This document shows, in pieces, positions 33,970-45,239 of a stretch of DNA of 64,000 bases. The position numbers and the translations under genes are program-made. Every line of letters starts with the position of its first letter. The stretch's first letter is position 1. The notes below the pieces were generated by a model that did not search any database, was not told the origin of the DNA, and worked only from the letters and a program-made list of their open reading frames with translations. The stretch covers positions 1 to 64,000 of the forward strand of contig WHVA01000383.1 in assembly GCA_015179125.1 (NCBI GenBank), read 5' to 3'. This DNA is from Gautieria morchelliformis (lineage: Eukaryota; Basidiomycota; Agaricomycetes; Gomphales; Gomphaceae).

Positions 33970-35160
33970 GTCTTTGTGTAAAAAATCTTGAGAACTTCAC
34001 GACTACTAAGATCTTGACTTACCATCACATCCTCTGGTCTGAATATCTCTCACAGTTCAACATGGTGATCCACTTCCACCCTGGGAAACTCAGAGCCAAA
34101 CCCAACTCACTCATATGATGTTGGGATATCTACCCAAAAGAGGGAAGTAGTGACTATGCCAGTGTTAACCTGCACAACTTCTGCAAAGGTATTCTTGACT
34201 GAGCAGTTGGCATCGTCCCTGCATGCAACCATATTACAACTTCTGCTACTCTGCACCTCAATCACTATGCACACTGAGTCTCTCCATGCTGACATCCTTT
34301 CTGCCCTCCACTCTGACCCTATTTCCACAACCCATCTTGATAACCCAACCAGTCCCGGAAGGTCCCTCAATTCCAACAGTTTCCTCTGTTACAAGGCTCT
34401 AATCTAGGTTCTGGACATCAACAATATCTGACTCTGAGTACTTCAACAAAGCCACAATCATCTCCTCTCAGGACACTCATTGAGAAACTTCCTAAGTCAT
34501 CTGGCTATGATACCATTCTTGTTATTGTTGACCGCCTTATGAAGCAATTGATCTTTATTCTGACTTATGACACTATCACCTCTGCCCAGCTCTCACAGCT
34601 CTTTGTGCTCCATGTCTTTTCCAAGCATGGAATTCCCTCTCATGTCACTTCCAACTGTGGATCCGAATTCATGTCCTCCTTTTCTGCACATTGGGAAAGG
34701 CTCTCGACATGAAACTACTTCACTTCTGGTTCTTCCACACAACTCACCCTTCGAAGAAGCTCTCTGAGAAATACCTTGGTCCTTATGAGATCATTGCTAA
34801 AGCCAGCATGCATTCTTTTGCCCTCAGACTACCTGACAATATGCATGCAGTACATCTGATATTCCATGTCTCTATGCTTGAGCCATCAGTTCTGAACACC
34901 ATTCTGAATTGTGAACAACCTCTGCCTCTGCCAGTTATCATCAATGGAGAACTGGAATACAAAATTTTGGAAATACTCAACTCCAAGCCTGACAAGTGGG
35001 CAGGCTACAAAACACTGATGAAGTGACCTCCTGGATTTCCACTATGGAACTCAACCAGGCCTCTGAACTCATCTCTGATTTCCACAGGGCATATCCTGCC
35101 AAGCCTGGTCCCCTCCCATGCAATAGTCTCCCCATTCCCCAGGTCCGACATTCTTTTTCA
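33970..35160 (+). pseudogene. Chromovirus RNase H, integrase (deleted core) and chromodomain
   Basis: Starts with FTTTKILTYHHILWSEYLSQ and FNMVIHFHPGKL (end of RNase H), then EQLASSLHATIL and GYDTILVIVDRLMKQ (first Asp of integrase). TSNCGSEF follows where the family has TSDRGSEF, so the second catalytic Asp is Asn. Soon after GKALDMKL the frame jumps to THPSKKLSEKYLGPYEIIAK: about 150 residues including the catalytic Glu are deleted. The GPY module and chromodomain lead-in (FHVSMLEPSVLNTILN, LEYKILEILNSKPDKWAGYK) reach a TGA near 35026, and chromodomain wording continues in another frame (ELISDFHRAYPAKPG). This is the downstream part of the element with RT at 29207. Confidence 0.85.
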
Positions 35161-35280
35161 TTCCCCACTGCTTAAGTTATGAGTTAATTCTGATTATTAT
35201 TTCCACTAATCAAACTCTCTGACATTCCAAGAAATTACATACAAGTCACTTCGACCCTTTACTCCTGCCTTAACATTCCA

Positions 35281-36640
35281 TCACTTTCCCTCTTTGACTC
35301 TCTTCTCCGCCCCGGCTATATTTTCCACCTCCACTGGATTCCCAACCTGCTCCCACTGAGCTTTCTCAATCTCTACCTCAATTTTCTCTTCCACTTCCAT
35401 AACCTCTTCCTCCCTCACACTTGGTCCTGCCTCCACACCCAATCCCACCTTCTTCAGTTCCACTCCCACATGAACTCTCACCAAGTTGTTGGCCAGCACA
35501 TTTCCTTCACCAGCTGTTTGATAACTGTTGACATCACCATCAACTAGTTCTGCAACAGAAGAACTGTGTCCTGTTGCACCTCATTATTATCAGTCAGGAT
35601 CTCCTTTATCTCATCCTGCTGCTTCTTCACCTCCCACATCGTCCCCATGATGTCCAGGAGTGACAACACCATCGTGAAGCAGTTAAAAATTGCCACTTCC
35701 AACTTTCTGGTCACCAGAAACCCTTCCGCTCCCTGTCTGCTTCTGCTTGGAACCTGCTTGGACTTGGCAACTCTTGGCATCGCCTCACCTAGAGTACCAT
35801 CTGCTAATGCAGCAATTTTCTGCCTTTTTTCATGTTTAATCCTTGCAGAAAACCTGTCTACTGTGCACTGTTTCCTCCTGTCCTGGCATCTGTCACAAGA
35901 CGTCTCCCTCAGGTTTGTCGACCACATGCATTTGATGCCCCTTGCTTTGCAAAGGTCACATGGGGCCCCATTTGTCTCCACATCTGAGTCACTATCCTCC
36001 AGTGATTTCCATTTTCCAATCATTGGAATCACAGGCCCCAGCTTCTTCAGTTCCATCATGCATCAAGCCTTGTTGACCCATGCATCCTGAAATTCCTTCG
36101 CTCTCTATTTCGGCTCATGCACAGGGTCCTCAGCAGAAGCTGGAGCCTTTTTCTTGCCCTTGCCTTTGGGCACTGACTGGTGTGCTTTCTGGAGAATATT
36201 CCAACCCCATGTTGGACTCATATTCCATGAAATTTTTCTAAGTCTCTTGTCAGTTTCACACAAGGACTTATAAATCTTTCAGACCCACATTATCTTCCAC
36301 CACCTTCTCCATGGCTGCCTTTCTCCACAACAGCCTTCTCCATGGCTGCCTTTTCTGCAGCGGCCTTCTTTTCTGGTGCCTTGCGTTTCCACTCTACCTC
36401 ATGGTCTTGCTCCTCCTGCACAAGCTGACCTTTGCATTCCTACTCCTTGCATTTATGCTCACGCTCCTTGTCCTGCTCCTTCTTCCTGATAAGATCCAGG
36501 AAGTGCTGTTTCATTTGAGCACTGGATATTTTCATGAGGTCGATTTGCCATCCATAATGGCTAAGGTCAAGATGTGTTGTCTCTCACACCTATCCTTCAA
36601 ACCCAGCCACATTTGTTCACAAGTCATGTGATCTGGCTTA
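35281..36640 (-). pseudogene. Antisense ORF with Zn-cluster-like cysteines inside the chromovirus
   Basis: Between the chromodomain and the 3' LTR the opposite strand carries a protein of about 400-450 codons. The N-terminal side (about 36200-36640) is charged and coiled-coil-like (MKQHFLDLIRKKEQDKEREH, KKAAAEKAAMEKAVVEK), followed by VPKGKGKKKAPASAEDP, then CDLCKARGIKC and CDRCQDRRKQC (35880-35970). A C-terminal acidic part ends near 35281. The double CX2CX6-7C pattern is reminiscent of fungal Zn2Cys6 DNA-binding domains. Two or three stops break the N-terminal part; 35544-36059 is uninterrupted. Such hypothetical proteins occur widely in mushroom genomes; I believe they are element-borne, but that is recall. 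Function unknown. Confidence 0.55.
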
Positions 36641-36674
36641 TGGTCTCATGGGCTTGACCTTGAAGGGGAGATAC

Positions 36675-37742
36675 TGTTACGATCATGCCATTTCCCACCT
36701 TCCAACACCCAGTCCTGCTTCCTTCTGATATTCTTATGCTTCCAACATCCCCCTCCTTGTTATATCTGTTCCCCATTCAACTCTATTATTCAGACCCTTC
36801 GCAATCAACTCGCAATACAGCAAGACCCTATGTCTGAAATGTCAGGAGCCCTGAATATTCCATTGTCACTTAGACTTTTGTTCCCCTTGTTCTATCTGCC
36901 CATTGTTCTTGACTCTACCCTGAACCCCCCTTGTTAGTTCTTGTTCCAGTTTAGATACTTACCCTGTATGTCTTTACCAACTTCCACTTGCATCAGAACT
37001 TGCTTAGTATTTCCACCTTACATGTTGCTCCAGCTCTTTGTATAAAACTCACTCATGTATGTGTTCTATTCTGCAATCAGATGATCAACTTCAATACCTG
37101 ACTCCATTGCATCATCTCCTGTTCTTAGTGCAGTGAGTACTTGCAAGACCACTGTCCCTCTGTCTTCCACCTTCCATCTGGCAACATTTGACTTCTGACT
37201 TGATTTCTGACATTTGACTTAGATTGATTCTTGAACTCTCCCCTACAATATTTCAATCTCTTCTGACTTCTGATTTCTGATCTCCAAAATACTTAGGACG
37301 ATAGTTCATTTGGGGTGCAACATACATGTTGAAGCCGCTGTCCTTTTACTGTAGCCACACAACCAATGGCTCAATCATGTGTCATGGTGCCCTTGAGCCA
37401 AGCCATTTTGGGCCCTTGTAATGCATCTTCTGAGCCTTCATCCAGTTGGTTGCATCACGGTAAGATATATAGTGTACTTAATAGCCACTTTACAGTGGCT
37501 TTTATGTGATGTTCCATGGAGAACAAATTGCTGTAGAGCTGATTAGGTTGTCTTTTGTACACCCCCCTGCCTCCCAGTCCATCTTTGGCCTTGGTCTGTC
37601 TGAGCCATATTGGGTGTGTCACACATCACATGGACCTTTGAGCCATTGTCCTGGTGCAAGTTCTGTGTCACGCAAAATATCATTGAGCCATTGGTCATGC
37701 AGCTACAGTAGATCCGATCTCTGGGATTCTTGATATGTAACA
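36675..37742 (+). repeat. Gypsy 3' LTR (family LTR-G), split by a MITE
   Basis: A purine stretch TGAAGGGGAG precedes TGTTACGATCATG, and the right end reads GATATGTAACA. The same LTR appears as a solo copy at 62728-63458 (TGTTACGACTG...ACGTAACA), with matching blocks such as GCTCTTTGTATAAAAC, ATCTCCTGTTCTTAG and GTTGAAGCCG. A Tc1-type MITE (37347-37710 with its TA duplication) interrupts it 32 bp before the end; removing it gives about 704 bp. Confidence 0.8.
37349..37708. mobile_element. Tc1/mariner-type MITE, copy 2 (360 bp)
   Basis: Termini CTGTAGCCACACAACCAATG and the inverted CTGTAGCTGCATGACCAATG, flanked by TA (37347-37348 and 37709-37710). It is in opposite orientation to the copy at 2031-3604 and lacks its extra internal DNA. 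The empty site is seen in the solo LTR at 62728-63458, where CCTTT runs directly into CCAGTTCCGACCTCTGG. Confidence 0.85.
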
Positions 37743-38118
37743 GAACTATGTAATGGTTACATTTCCTGAGTCACAATGATTGTCTTTTTTTATTTTACCT
37801 GCATGTCTACACTACCGGTCTGAAAATTCTGCAATGCCATTCTATCCAACTATACCAGCTGGTGTCAGCATGGCTACAGACCCCTCCACAGCCATGGGAG
37901 AGCACTACGACACACTATGATGCTGTTTTATGCAACTATACTGGCTGGTGTCAGCAGACTATAGATCCCTATGCATTCTTGGTGGAGTGCTACGACATAC
38001 TATGTTGCGCTACATACATAGTAGGTAACCTATGGAGGCTATATGACAGGGGGTTGATATGAGGCGAAATGTCCTGCATACACTACATAAAGCTAAGTAA
38101 CAGCCTGTTTTTTTCCTG

Positions 38119-38400
38119 ATGTCAACTAGAAGTGAAGAAGAATGTAGGAGGGTGGCTGAGGCAGAGGCTATGGGTCAGGAGGATACAGTGGCTGAAGATA
38201 TTGTAAGTGAACCTATTTATCTATATGCCCCCTTTACCGCACTTAAGTACTTGAAGGTTGTCGCCTCAAATGGCAAATTCACCACTGTGAAGTGTCTTGT
38301 TCCAGAATGCCTTGACATGTGTGACACCATGACAATTTGATGTTTCTTCCACAAGGCATGGTGCTACAAGGATGCATATTTGTAAGTGCTTCATTTTCCA
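38119..38400 (+). CDS. Unrecognised hypothetical fragment
   Basis: A 73-codon frame, MSTRSEEECRRVAEAEAMGQ..., with an acidic start and ALKYLKVVASNGKFTTVKCL towards the end. It stops at 38340, followed by a possible intron (GTAAGTGCTT at 38381; CAG near 38431). The Cys pair VKCLVPECLDMC could be part of a finger but lacks the rest. The gap from 37743 to here holds no other supported feature. May be a transposon fragment. Confidence 0.3.
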
Positions 38401-38608
38401 TTCCTGTCATGTCACTGACTCTTTGGTTGCAGGAAGGGGCTCGATGCACAGCAGACTGCTTTTGCTGTCAAAAAATACAAATCTCATCCTAAATATACCT
38501 TAAAATGTAGTTTTTCATGTTAAGTGCCCACTGCCAAATTTCAAGGGAAAAATTTTTTTTACTCAAAATTATATCTATTATTCTGGTGAGCACACATTTA
38601 TCTACCTA

Positions 38609-38983
38609 TTACAGCACTTTGCATAATGTAAGGCACAGACTGAAAATAAATAAAAAATAAATAAACAAAAATAAAATAAAAACTCAAAAAGCAAAATAAT
38701 TCCATATCTAATCTAATAATGGGGGTGGTTGAAAACTAAAATATAGGTATTTTTGCTATGGTCCAAGAGTATAATATCAGCTACAAATAATATACCTAGC
38801 ATCTTGCAGTCAATTCAGTGAGTGTCTCAAGAATTCTAACTAGAATTTTAGCCACTATACAGGAGAAAAGTATGTACTTCATAGTTTGTCTTTAGTACCA
38901 TTATTGGATTAGATATGGAATTACTTGTCCTTTCTGTTTTTTTTTTTTTCTGTTCACACCTTACATTATGCAAAGCACTGTAA
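38609..38983. mobile_element. Mariner-type MITE with long inverted repeats, 375 bp
   Basis: The ends are TTACAGCACTTTGCATAATG and, inverted, TTACAGTGCTTTGCATAATG, and inverted similarity continues about 110 bp inward (TTCCATATCTAATC on both arms). Flanked by TA (38607-38608 and 38984-38985). AT-rich, without coding capacity. Confidence 0.75.
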
Positions 38984-39039
38984 TAGACTGTGTTTCTGAT
39001 ATTTTACCCCAATATGGAACTGTCATGGGGCTGTAGCAA

Positions 39040-39958
39040 AAGTTAGGTTTGGATTTCCGAGTTGCCGGAAAAGGTCTTCTTGAACTGTAGATGCACGTGA
39101 TACCAGAGCGGAGTATTAATGCCGAGTCCTGCCACGGCTCCGGGCCAATGAAGGGGTCTAAGGCATTCGCCGGAAGAGAACTACTTTTCCAGATGGAAAA
39201 TTCAGGCTATAACCACATTTGACCTCGTCCATGCGGCGTAAGTTTCCCGAGTTCTTGTCATCTAGACAGGGTCGGAACTTCGATTCAACGTCAGTAGAAG
39301 AAGAGAGTATCCAAAGTGGACAGGCCGACTGGTCACCGGATGACTTACGACCCAAGGCGGTCGATTCCTGCAGGCCACATGCTTGAAGTTGAATCTGCCC
39401 CGTAACTTCTGTCCAAGAAACTGATAGCGTGATAGAGTATTCCGTGGATCGTTTTGTAGCATGAGCCCAAGGTCGCATATGTCACCGTGGTTGAGTCACA
39501 CGGCTGCAGGCGAACGATCTGTGGGGCATTCATTTGAGGTACCTCGTAATGCCTACTGAGAAAGCTGGAGGATCATACTTTGACAATGAGCACCGGCGGC
39601 AGGACCCTGCAGTCTGTACCCAATGAGGATTTAACCGCAATGCTATCTAGAACGTTAACTCGACGTTCTCGATGGCATTGCTGTTGAATGAACAACATCC
39701 TTTAACGGAAGCTCGGAGGTTAAGTCCATCAGGTACAAATTTTCGGTTCACTAAAAAGAACGTACTTGATTCGGGTTTTCAGACATACGACCAAAGATAA
39801 GGAGTGACTTAGACTGCCAATGTTGAGGCCGATGCGGCAGCGCACGACGAAGGCATGAATGTAGGTGAATTTTCCACGAGATAGAGTTGGAGCACGATCA
39901 TCGCTGAGAGTTCCCTCCTCGCTTTGCAACCAAGGCTTAACCTCACGCTGATTCATGC
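39040..39958 (-). pseudogene. Unrecognised minus-strand coding-like region
   Basis: Composition differs from the CpG-poor debris to its left: CpG is common again, suggesting host DNA. Minus-strand frames at 39729-39956 (starting MNQREVKPWLQSEEG) and 39158-39533 may be exons of one gene, but no frame gives a recognisable domain and the exon joins are not evident. Confidence 0.3.
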
Positions 39959-39961
39959 TAG

Positions 39962-40309
39962 GTGGCGAATCCTGGTACTAGAACCTTCGTGTATGATGGG
40001 CTATTACACAAGTACGTCAGGATAATACAAGAAAACCATAGAGAGGGATTACAGCTGCCTACCTGCGCAGCTGTTCAACCGTCTTGGCGACAGCGTCAAT
40101 ACGAGCTTAGAGAAGAATGGGTGAAAACGCTGATATTGACGTTTCTTCACCAAACAATAGTGTGGGAGATTGTGGCATCGCATTGTATCCAATGTCCCTT
40201 CCAGGATATTTGCCTGAGTAGTATGGTTGGTCGGCTGGCGTCTGTTTCATGTACACAGACAACACTATATCACTCTGGGACAGAAGAACGGGATCACAAT
40301 ATCGACTAG
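39962..40309 (+). pseudogene. Segment Y, inverted copy with open frame
   Basis: A 115-codon frame, MANPGTRTFVYDGLLHKYVR..., whose middle (WVKTLILTFLHQTI) matches the minus strand at about 23770-23830. Downstream similarity to 23690-23770 continues out of frame. It is the start-proximal part of the unknown gene in segment Y, in inverted orientation relative to copy B. Confidence 0.4.
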
Positions 40310-40326
40310 TAATAGGCATGAGCAGG

Positions 40327-41007
40327 GAAAGTCTTAAATCCCCACCCCGACACGACGCTTCGGACTCCGACGCACACGCTCGCACATCACAATGAAGTTT
40401 ATTTATAAAGAAAAACATAATATAATGGCAATAAAATGCCTCAGAAACATTCTGAAAGATTAAAACATGTTACATTTATTGTAACTATAAGCGTCTCATG
40501 TATGAATATATAATATTTAAAGGGTATGTGTAGGTATAAATTTAGCTTAGTGCAGTGGTTGAATCATTAAGTGTGTGTCAGGGTGGTCATGGGTTCGACT
40601 CTGCTTAGTACAAGTGTTTTCTTGGCACTTGCATGTATTTTTGTAAATGGTTCACTGGCCCTATTGGCTTTTTCTCTACTTTCTTTCTATACCTCAATGT
40701 GGCATTTTAATTGTTGGTACATCCAATTCACGGTACACATATACTATTTTGGATGCACGCACGAGGCTTTAGCGTGCCGACCTGAACCGACCCGGTTCGG
40801 GGGACCCCCCGAGCGTAGCGAGGGAGGGGAGGGTCGGTGAATGGTCGGTCCTCTTCGTGCGCCCGGGAGAAACAGTAAAATTTACGCTCAACAATTTTTT
40901 TAATCTCTTAATTGGTATTTTTCTAATTACTCATGTACACGAAGCCTTGTGGGTGGTGAGGGGTGCGTCGGAGTTTGAAGCGTCGGAGTGGGGATTTAAG
41001 GTCACCC
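40327..41007. mobile_element. Mutator-like MITE, 681 bp, 10-bp target duplication
   Basis: Both flanks carry CATGAGCAGG (40317-40326 and 41008-41017), a 10-bp duplication typical of Mutator-like elements (9-11 bp). The ends are imperfect inverted repeats: GAAAGTCTTAAATCCCCAC at the left and, inverted, GGGGTGACCTTAAATCCCCA at the right, continuing into CTTCGGACTCCGACGC / CTTCAAACTCCGACGC. No transposase. It separates segment Y from F-box gene 2. Confidence 0.7.
40543..40612 (+). ncRNA. tRNA-like / SINE-head candidate
   Basis: TAGCTTAGTGCAGTGG resembles a Pol III A box, and GGGTTCGACTC, 48 bp further on, matches the B box consensus GGTTCGANTC. The spacing is that of a tRNA gene, but the arms do not give a convincing acceptor stem, so a tRNA-derived SINE head or pseudo-tRNA is more likely. 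It sits inside the Mutator-like MITE. Confidence 0.45.
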
Positions 41008-41157
41008 CATGAGCAGGCTGCTGGTACTTGCAGTCCAACTACCAGTTGACGTAAAATCGGAGACTGAATTTCACGCAACCAGAATGCTTCAGAGACTTGT
41101 ATATTTATTCCGTCGAGATATGGAGATTGGCCTGCGTCGTTGTTTTATCGTCGTGAA

Positions 41158-43288
41158 TCACTCAATCTTCGTCATACTCCATACACCCTCCCAGCCTGGC
41201 AGATCCACTGGTGTCGCAGTTTCACGCCATCTACCCACAAGATTCATACTTCTGTGGATATAGCCACTGAATATCCGGGTCGGTGTCGCTGGTAGTGGCT
41301 GTTCTCCCAGGCATGAGAATCAATTGCCTGTACACGTTGCACACAAGTAGCAAACAAAGACGTACTTCAATACTAACCAGCAGAATAAGGCCATCCCAGT
41401 CTCTGACCCGCCCGTAGTATCTCTTGTGACCCCAGTGAGAACCGAAGCGAGCACCGGTCTGTACGTGCGGAAAAGGTTCAGAAAAATATATGCCTGACAC
41501 TTCCTTATACCTACCGTAGCGGTTAGAATGATGTCGTAGACGCCATGGGTGTAGGGACCAGTGCGTCTGTACTCATTGTCTAGTGCACGTCTTGCTGCTG
41601 AAACCGGATCAAAGATATCGTAGCTCGATGACCACAGGGGATTGTTCGAGGAGGAGAAGTATAACTTCCGCTACCCATTCCTGATGAGCGGCAAAGGACT
41701 CGGGGACAGCGGCGGTATTTATATATGACACACCTCAGTCTCATTCATGATGACGCCCCTAGGCCACCAAGCCATGAGCACCCCATCGCCTGCGGAGTCC
41801 TGACTCAAGTCGTTATAGCCAATCTTCTGAGAATCGTCGTGAGCATGATATTCACTGGGTTACGGAAGCGCTCAGTGTCCTTCTCATATAGTGCCATCAT
41901 AGATTCATACTCACCGAACGTCGAACTGCATCGGCTGGGGATATACATGGAGAAGCGGTGGGGTAGGAGCGGTTGCAAAGTGGCCTGGGGATAGAAGAGC
42001 ATCATATTGGTCCCGAGGAATTTCCTTGATGAAGACCGAGGTCAACGGGACGCCAACGGTGTACGTAGAGAAAGAGACATACAAACATGCGACCGACCCA
42101 GGTACCACTGACCATGCCGGGCGTGAACACGCAGCCGCGCCTGATCATGAGTTGCGACCACGGGCTGTAGCAAGTGAGCAGACGGGTCCAGTCATGCTCA
42201 TGCCGCTCGCTACCGCCGTCCTGACCCCATTCCGCAAACTTAGTTGTTGGTTGTTTTTGTTCTACCAGGTCATCACCGGTAGGACCAACATATCCATCTG
42301 GAAGAACGATGGGCGCCTCAGCATACTCTGTCTCAAGGCGGACAGCGCAGCTCAAGAGTGCTGCGGGTGTAAGCAGCGGTGGCGTTATCGAAATATCTAC
42401 GCCGAAGTAATTTTGCAGATAGGATGGGCGCGAGGACGGCCGCGCTGCGAGAGGAAGTGCAGGGGAAGGTGGCAGTGACAGTGGAGTGATATTTGGCGGA
42501 AGGTGGAACGAAGTTATTGGGGCGTGGGTAGATGCATACTGATCCGCGTTGAGTCAGGAAGTATACGAATAGAATGAATAAGTCAGTCACTTTGAACGAT
42601 CCTACAAACGTATGAGCAAAGGCGGTCAGTACGCCGGCACGGTCAACTCCAGTTTCATTCGCGACGCGATCTGGCAGTGTATGACCTCGTCAGAATCCAT
42701 GAATACGGAGTATGATTGATGTTTACCCTTATCTGTGAACCAAAATATCCATGCTGCCAGAGCATTAATCTCGCTGTCGATTTTCCAACCACCATTGCCC
42801 TCGACCCCGTCGTGGAAGGGTCCTCCATTTAATATAAAGCTGCTGGCGAAGTCGTCGACAGCCGCGTAGGAAACTAACTGCTGGTAGTTATGCTGGTCGT
42901 GTTCTAGAAACAGCAGGTACGCCACCCAGAGATCGTCGCGAGCCGTTGGGGCAGCACAGAACTGGCGACATTCCATGAGCTTAAACCTTTTTAACGAACG
43001 AAACCTTTTGGCGAGTTCGTTCGCTCTGTTTCTCGTATACCTGCACGTTTCGCCTAGCCTGCGCACCGCTGCTCGGTCGTCGAATTTTATAGAAAAGATT
43101 TTTGCGTAGAGTCCCGGATTGTTCTCCATGGATATTGCGACGTATATCGATTTTGAAACTCGCAGGAGCGAAGCTATGTCTGCGGGAGGACCAGGCTGGT
43201 TCTCGAAAACGGTGGCGAGGGCGATACCTTCCAAAACCTCGACGGGACAGATTTCTAGCCATGAACGAAGAGGGACAGGGAGGGGCAT
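41158..43288 (-). CDS. F-box-like protein, copy 2 (multi-exon)
   Basis: Paralogue of 23947-26054 with the same exon order. Exon 1 (43288 to about 42630) starts MPLPVPLRSWLEICPVEVLE, with NNPGLYAKIFSIKFDDRAAV and LWVAYLLFLEHDQHNYQQL. Later come CYSPWSQLMIRRG and GTWVGRM, a segment TFGEYESMMALYEKDTERFR (about 41840-41910), GPYTHGVYDIILTAT, GARFGSHWGHKRYYGRVRDW, and GYIHRSMNLVGRWRETATP with a C-terminal VWSMTKIE and TGA (41158-41160). This copy reads somewhat more cleanly than copy 1 in the middle exons. SCF-type substrate-adaptor function is a family-level guess. Exact splice sites were not resolved. Confidence 0.7.
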
Positions 43289-43429
43289 GGAGAATGTGGG
43301 GGATAATGAAAGGATTGGAGGGCGAAAAATGAATCAAGCCTATTATTTTCCTGACCATTAAAAGGCCAGCCAGAGAGGTAATCATCAGAAGCGGCTCCGG
43401 CACCGCGGAGTTTGCCTTCACTCGCCGGG

Positions 43430-45239
43430 GTGGAGGAACTCTCAGACGGGCTCTAACACTTGCTGCATGGACCAGGCATGGTGGTGTATTTGGATCTCAG
43501 CACTGGCAAGCCAGCATGGACCATTATTCTGCGTCTTGAGATTTTGGACTCAAAAAAAAATTTACCATGTTCCACCGTCACAACGGCCACCATAAGGTCC
43601 ATAACCGTGACGGCCTCCGCTGGACCCCCGCTCACTGAGTCACTGCCCGTCACATCAGGAAAGTTTGGGGGAATATACATGAATCCAGAGACCCTATATG
43701 CCTCGCGTACACTCCATATCAGCCAATACGTATCATATATACCATTGATTATACTGCTCATAGCACCAATACACAAGGTATTCTACTGTGGCTCGAGGAA
43801 GAACGCCCTATTTATATGCTGGATTCCAATTTAACGGCGTTGATCTTACCGTAGTAATAAATGCGGTTAGGGGGAGTAGTGTGTCCGGGACCTGCATGCT
43901 GAGTACTGCATGGAGGAGGTTATCGAGGTCGACATGTTGTTATAAGTATGGACTTGACATTACAGCAAGCGACCTATTTAACAGCTTGGTAACCTTTTAT
44001 TTAGGTCAGGGTTGGACGAACCGAGAATCGAAAGCTGGACTGAAAGAATACTGCCAAACCTGTAATAAGTATTCTTGTTTTACACCTATTCGAAACATAC
44101 TACTAGTAGCTGTTCTGCTGCGCACAGTTGACGTGTTAGCACGCAAGGGTTTATCCTCACGTAATTACAAGTGCTTGAGCTTGACATGATTGTCGAAGGA
44201 TGGTGGATAGTACTAGTATCTAAGTAATCCTCTGAGGTCAAATTTTCATTCGTGCAGGCTATCGTGCAAGAAACGATCAGAATAAGCGCCCGATGGATTT
44301 TACACCTGCCTCTCATGGCTTGCGCGGCTCTCATTAGTCGTCGAGGCTCAAAATACTGGGAATGTGTGTTTCTACTTCGTTTCTGTTCTAACAGTGTTAG
44401 CCTCATTATTGATATGGGATAATCAGACCGTTGGTCATGGTTGAGGATACCTAATGCAACTCAGGAGCAAACTACTATCGACGAGTTAGCTTGCCTGCAT
44501 GTCAGCGATTCATCCATTTCCATGATGGTTGTTCGACATGAAATGACGTGATAGGCGGCGGGAACATATTGGTACGTACGACTCTCAACTTTATAGACAA
44601 TGTCCCGCCTGAGTTGTCGCCTTTGCTGTAAATTCAATCAGGAGTCCACGTGTCGATATTTCTGGCGGCGGCTTTGAGTTGGTACTAACGACGCCGATCC
44701 TGTGTCCACCTCGACTATCATCGCATCTACGGCTGCAGAGATTTGGATTGAGACCCCACGAACACACATCAAGCAGCGCTCATCTCTAACGGCTCTTCCC
44801 GACGCTTCGCATCTAATAAATGGTTGGTACACTTCCGTGGTGGTGGGTATGATATTGACTTTGAGCCGTTATTGTACAGTCACCAGGATTGGCCGAATCG
44901 ACGACTGTAGGGGGAAGTTGCGTCATGGAAAACTTGAATGGATGTATATCTGCACGCCCGTGCCTCCTCCGAATTCAGCTAGACGTCGCCGTGGTCAATG
45001 ATGGCTTGTCAACAGCTTGACGTGCCTATTGATAGGACCTTCGTCAAATCATGCATCGGGTGAGGACGGGCGCTACGGACGGGTGGGAGGTCTAAACGCA
45101 CAGAGTCGGGCAAGAATTGCGCTTGACAAAGTGTCCGGTTTCCCTGCAGACTACCGCGTCACATTGAGTGGGATGGGAACCTTGTATAGTGACGACAACC
45201 ACGGAATGCACCTTGACACCTACAACTTCACGATTTGCT
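43430..45239. other. Extra 1.8 kb in F-box block copy 2, function unknown
   Basis: This DNA has no counterpart in block copy 1, where the sequence passes from the F-box upstream region (about 26200) straight to the CAAATATCAAA repeat. Open frames of 100-130 codons occur on both strands (43453-43776 minus; 43460-43834, 43788-44189 and 44702-45001 plus) without a recognised motif. No terminal repeats or target duplication were found, so it could be an insertion here or a deletion in copy 1. Confidence 0.4.

Noticed and set aside
40543-40612. Functional tRNA gene
   Set aside because: A and B boxes are present but the ends do not form a convincing acceptor stem.
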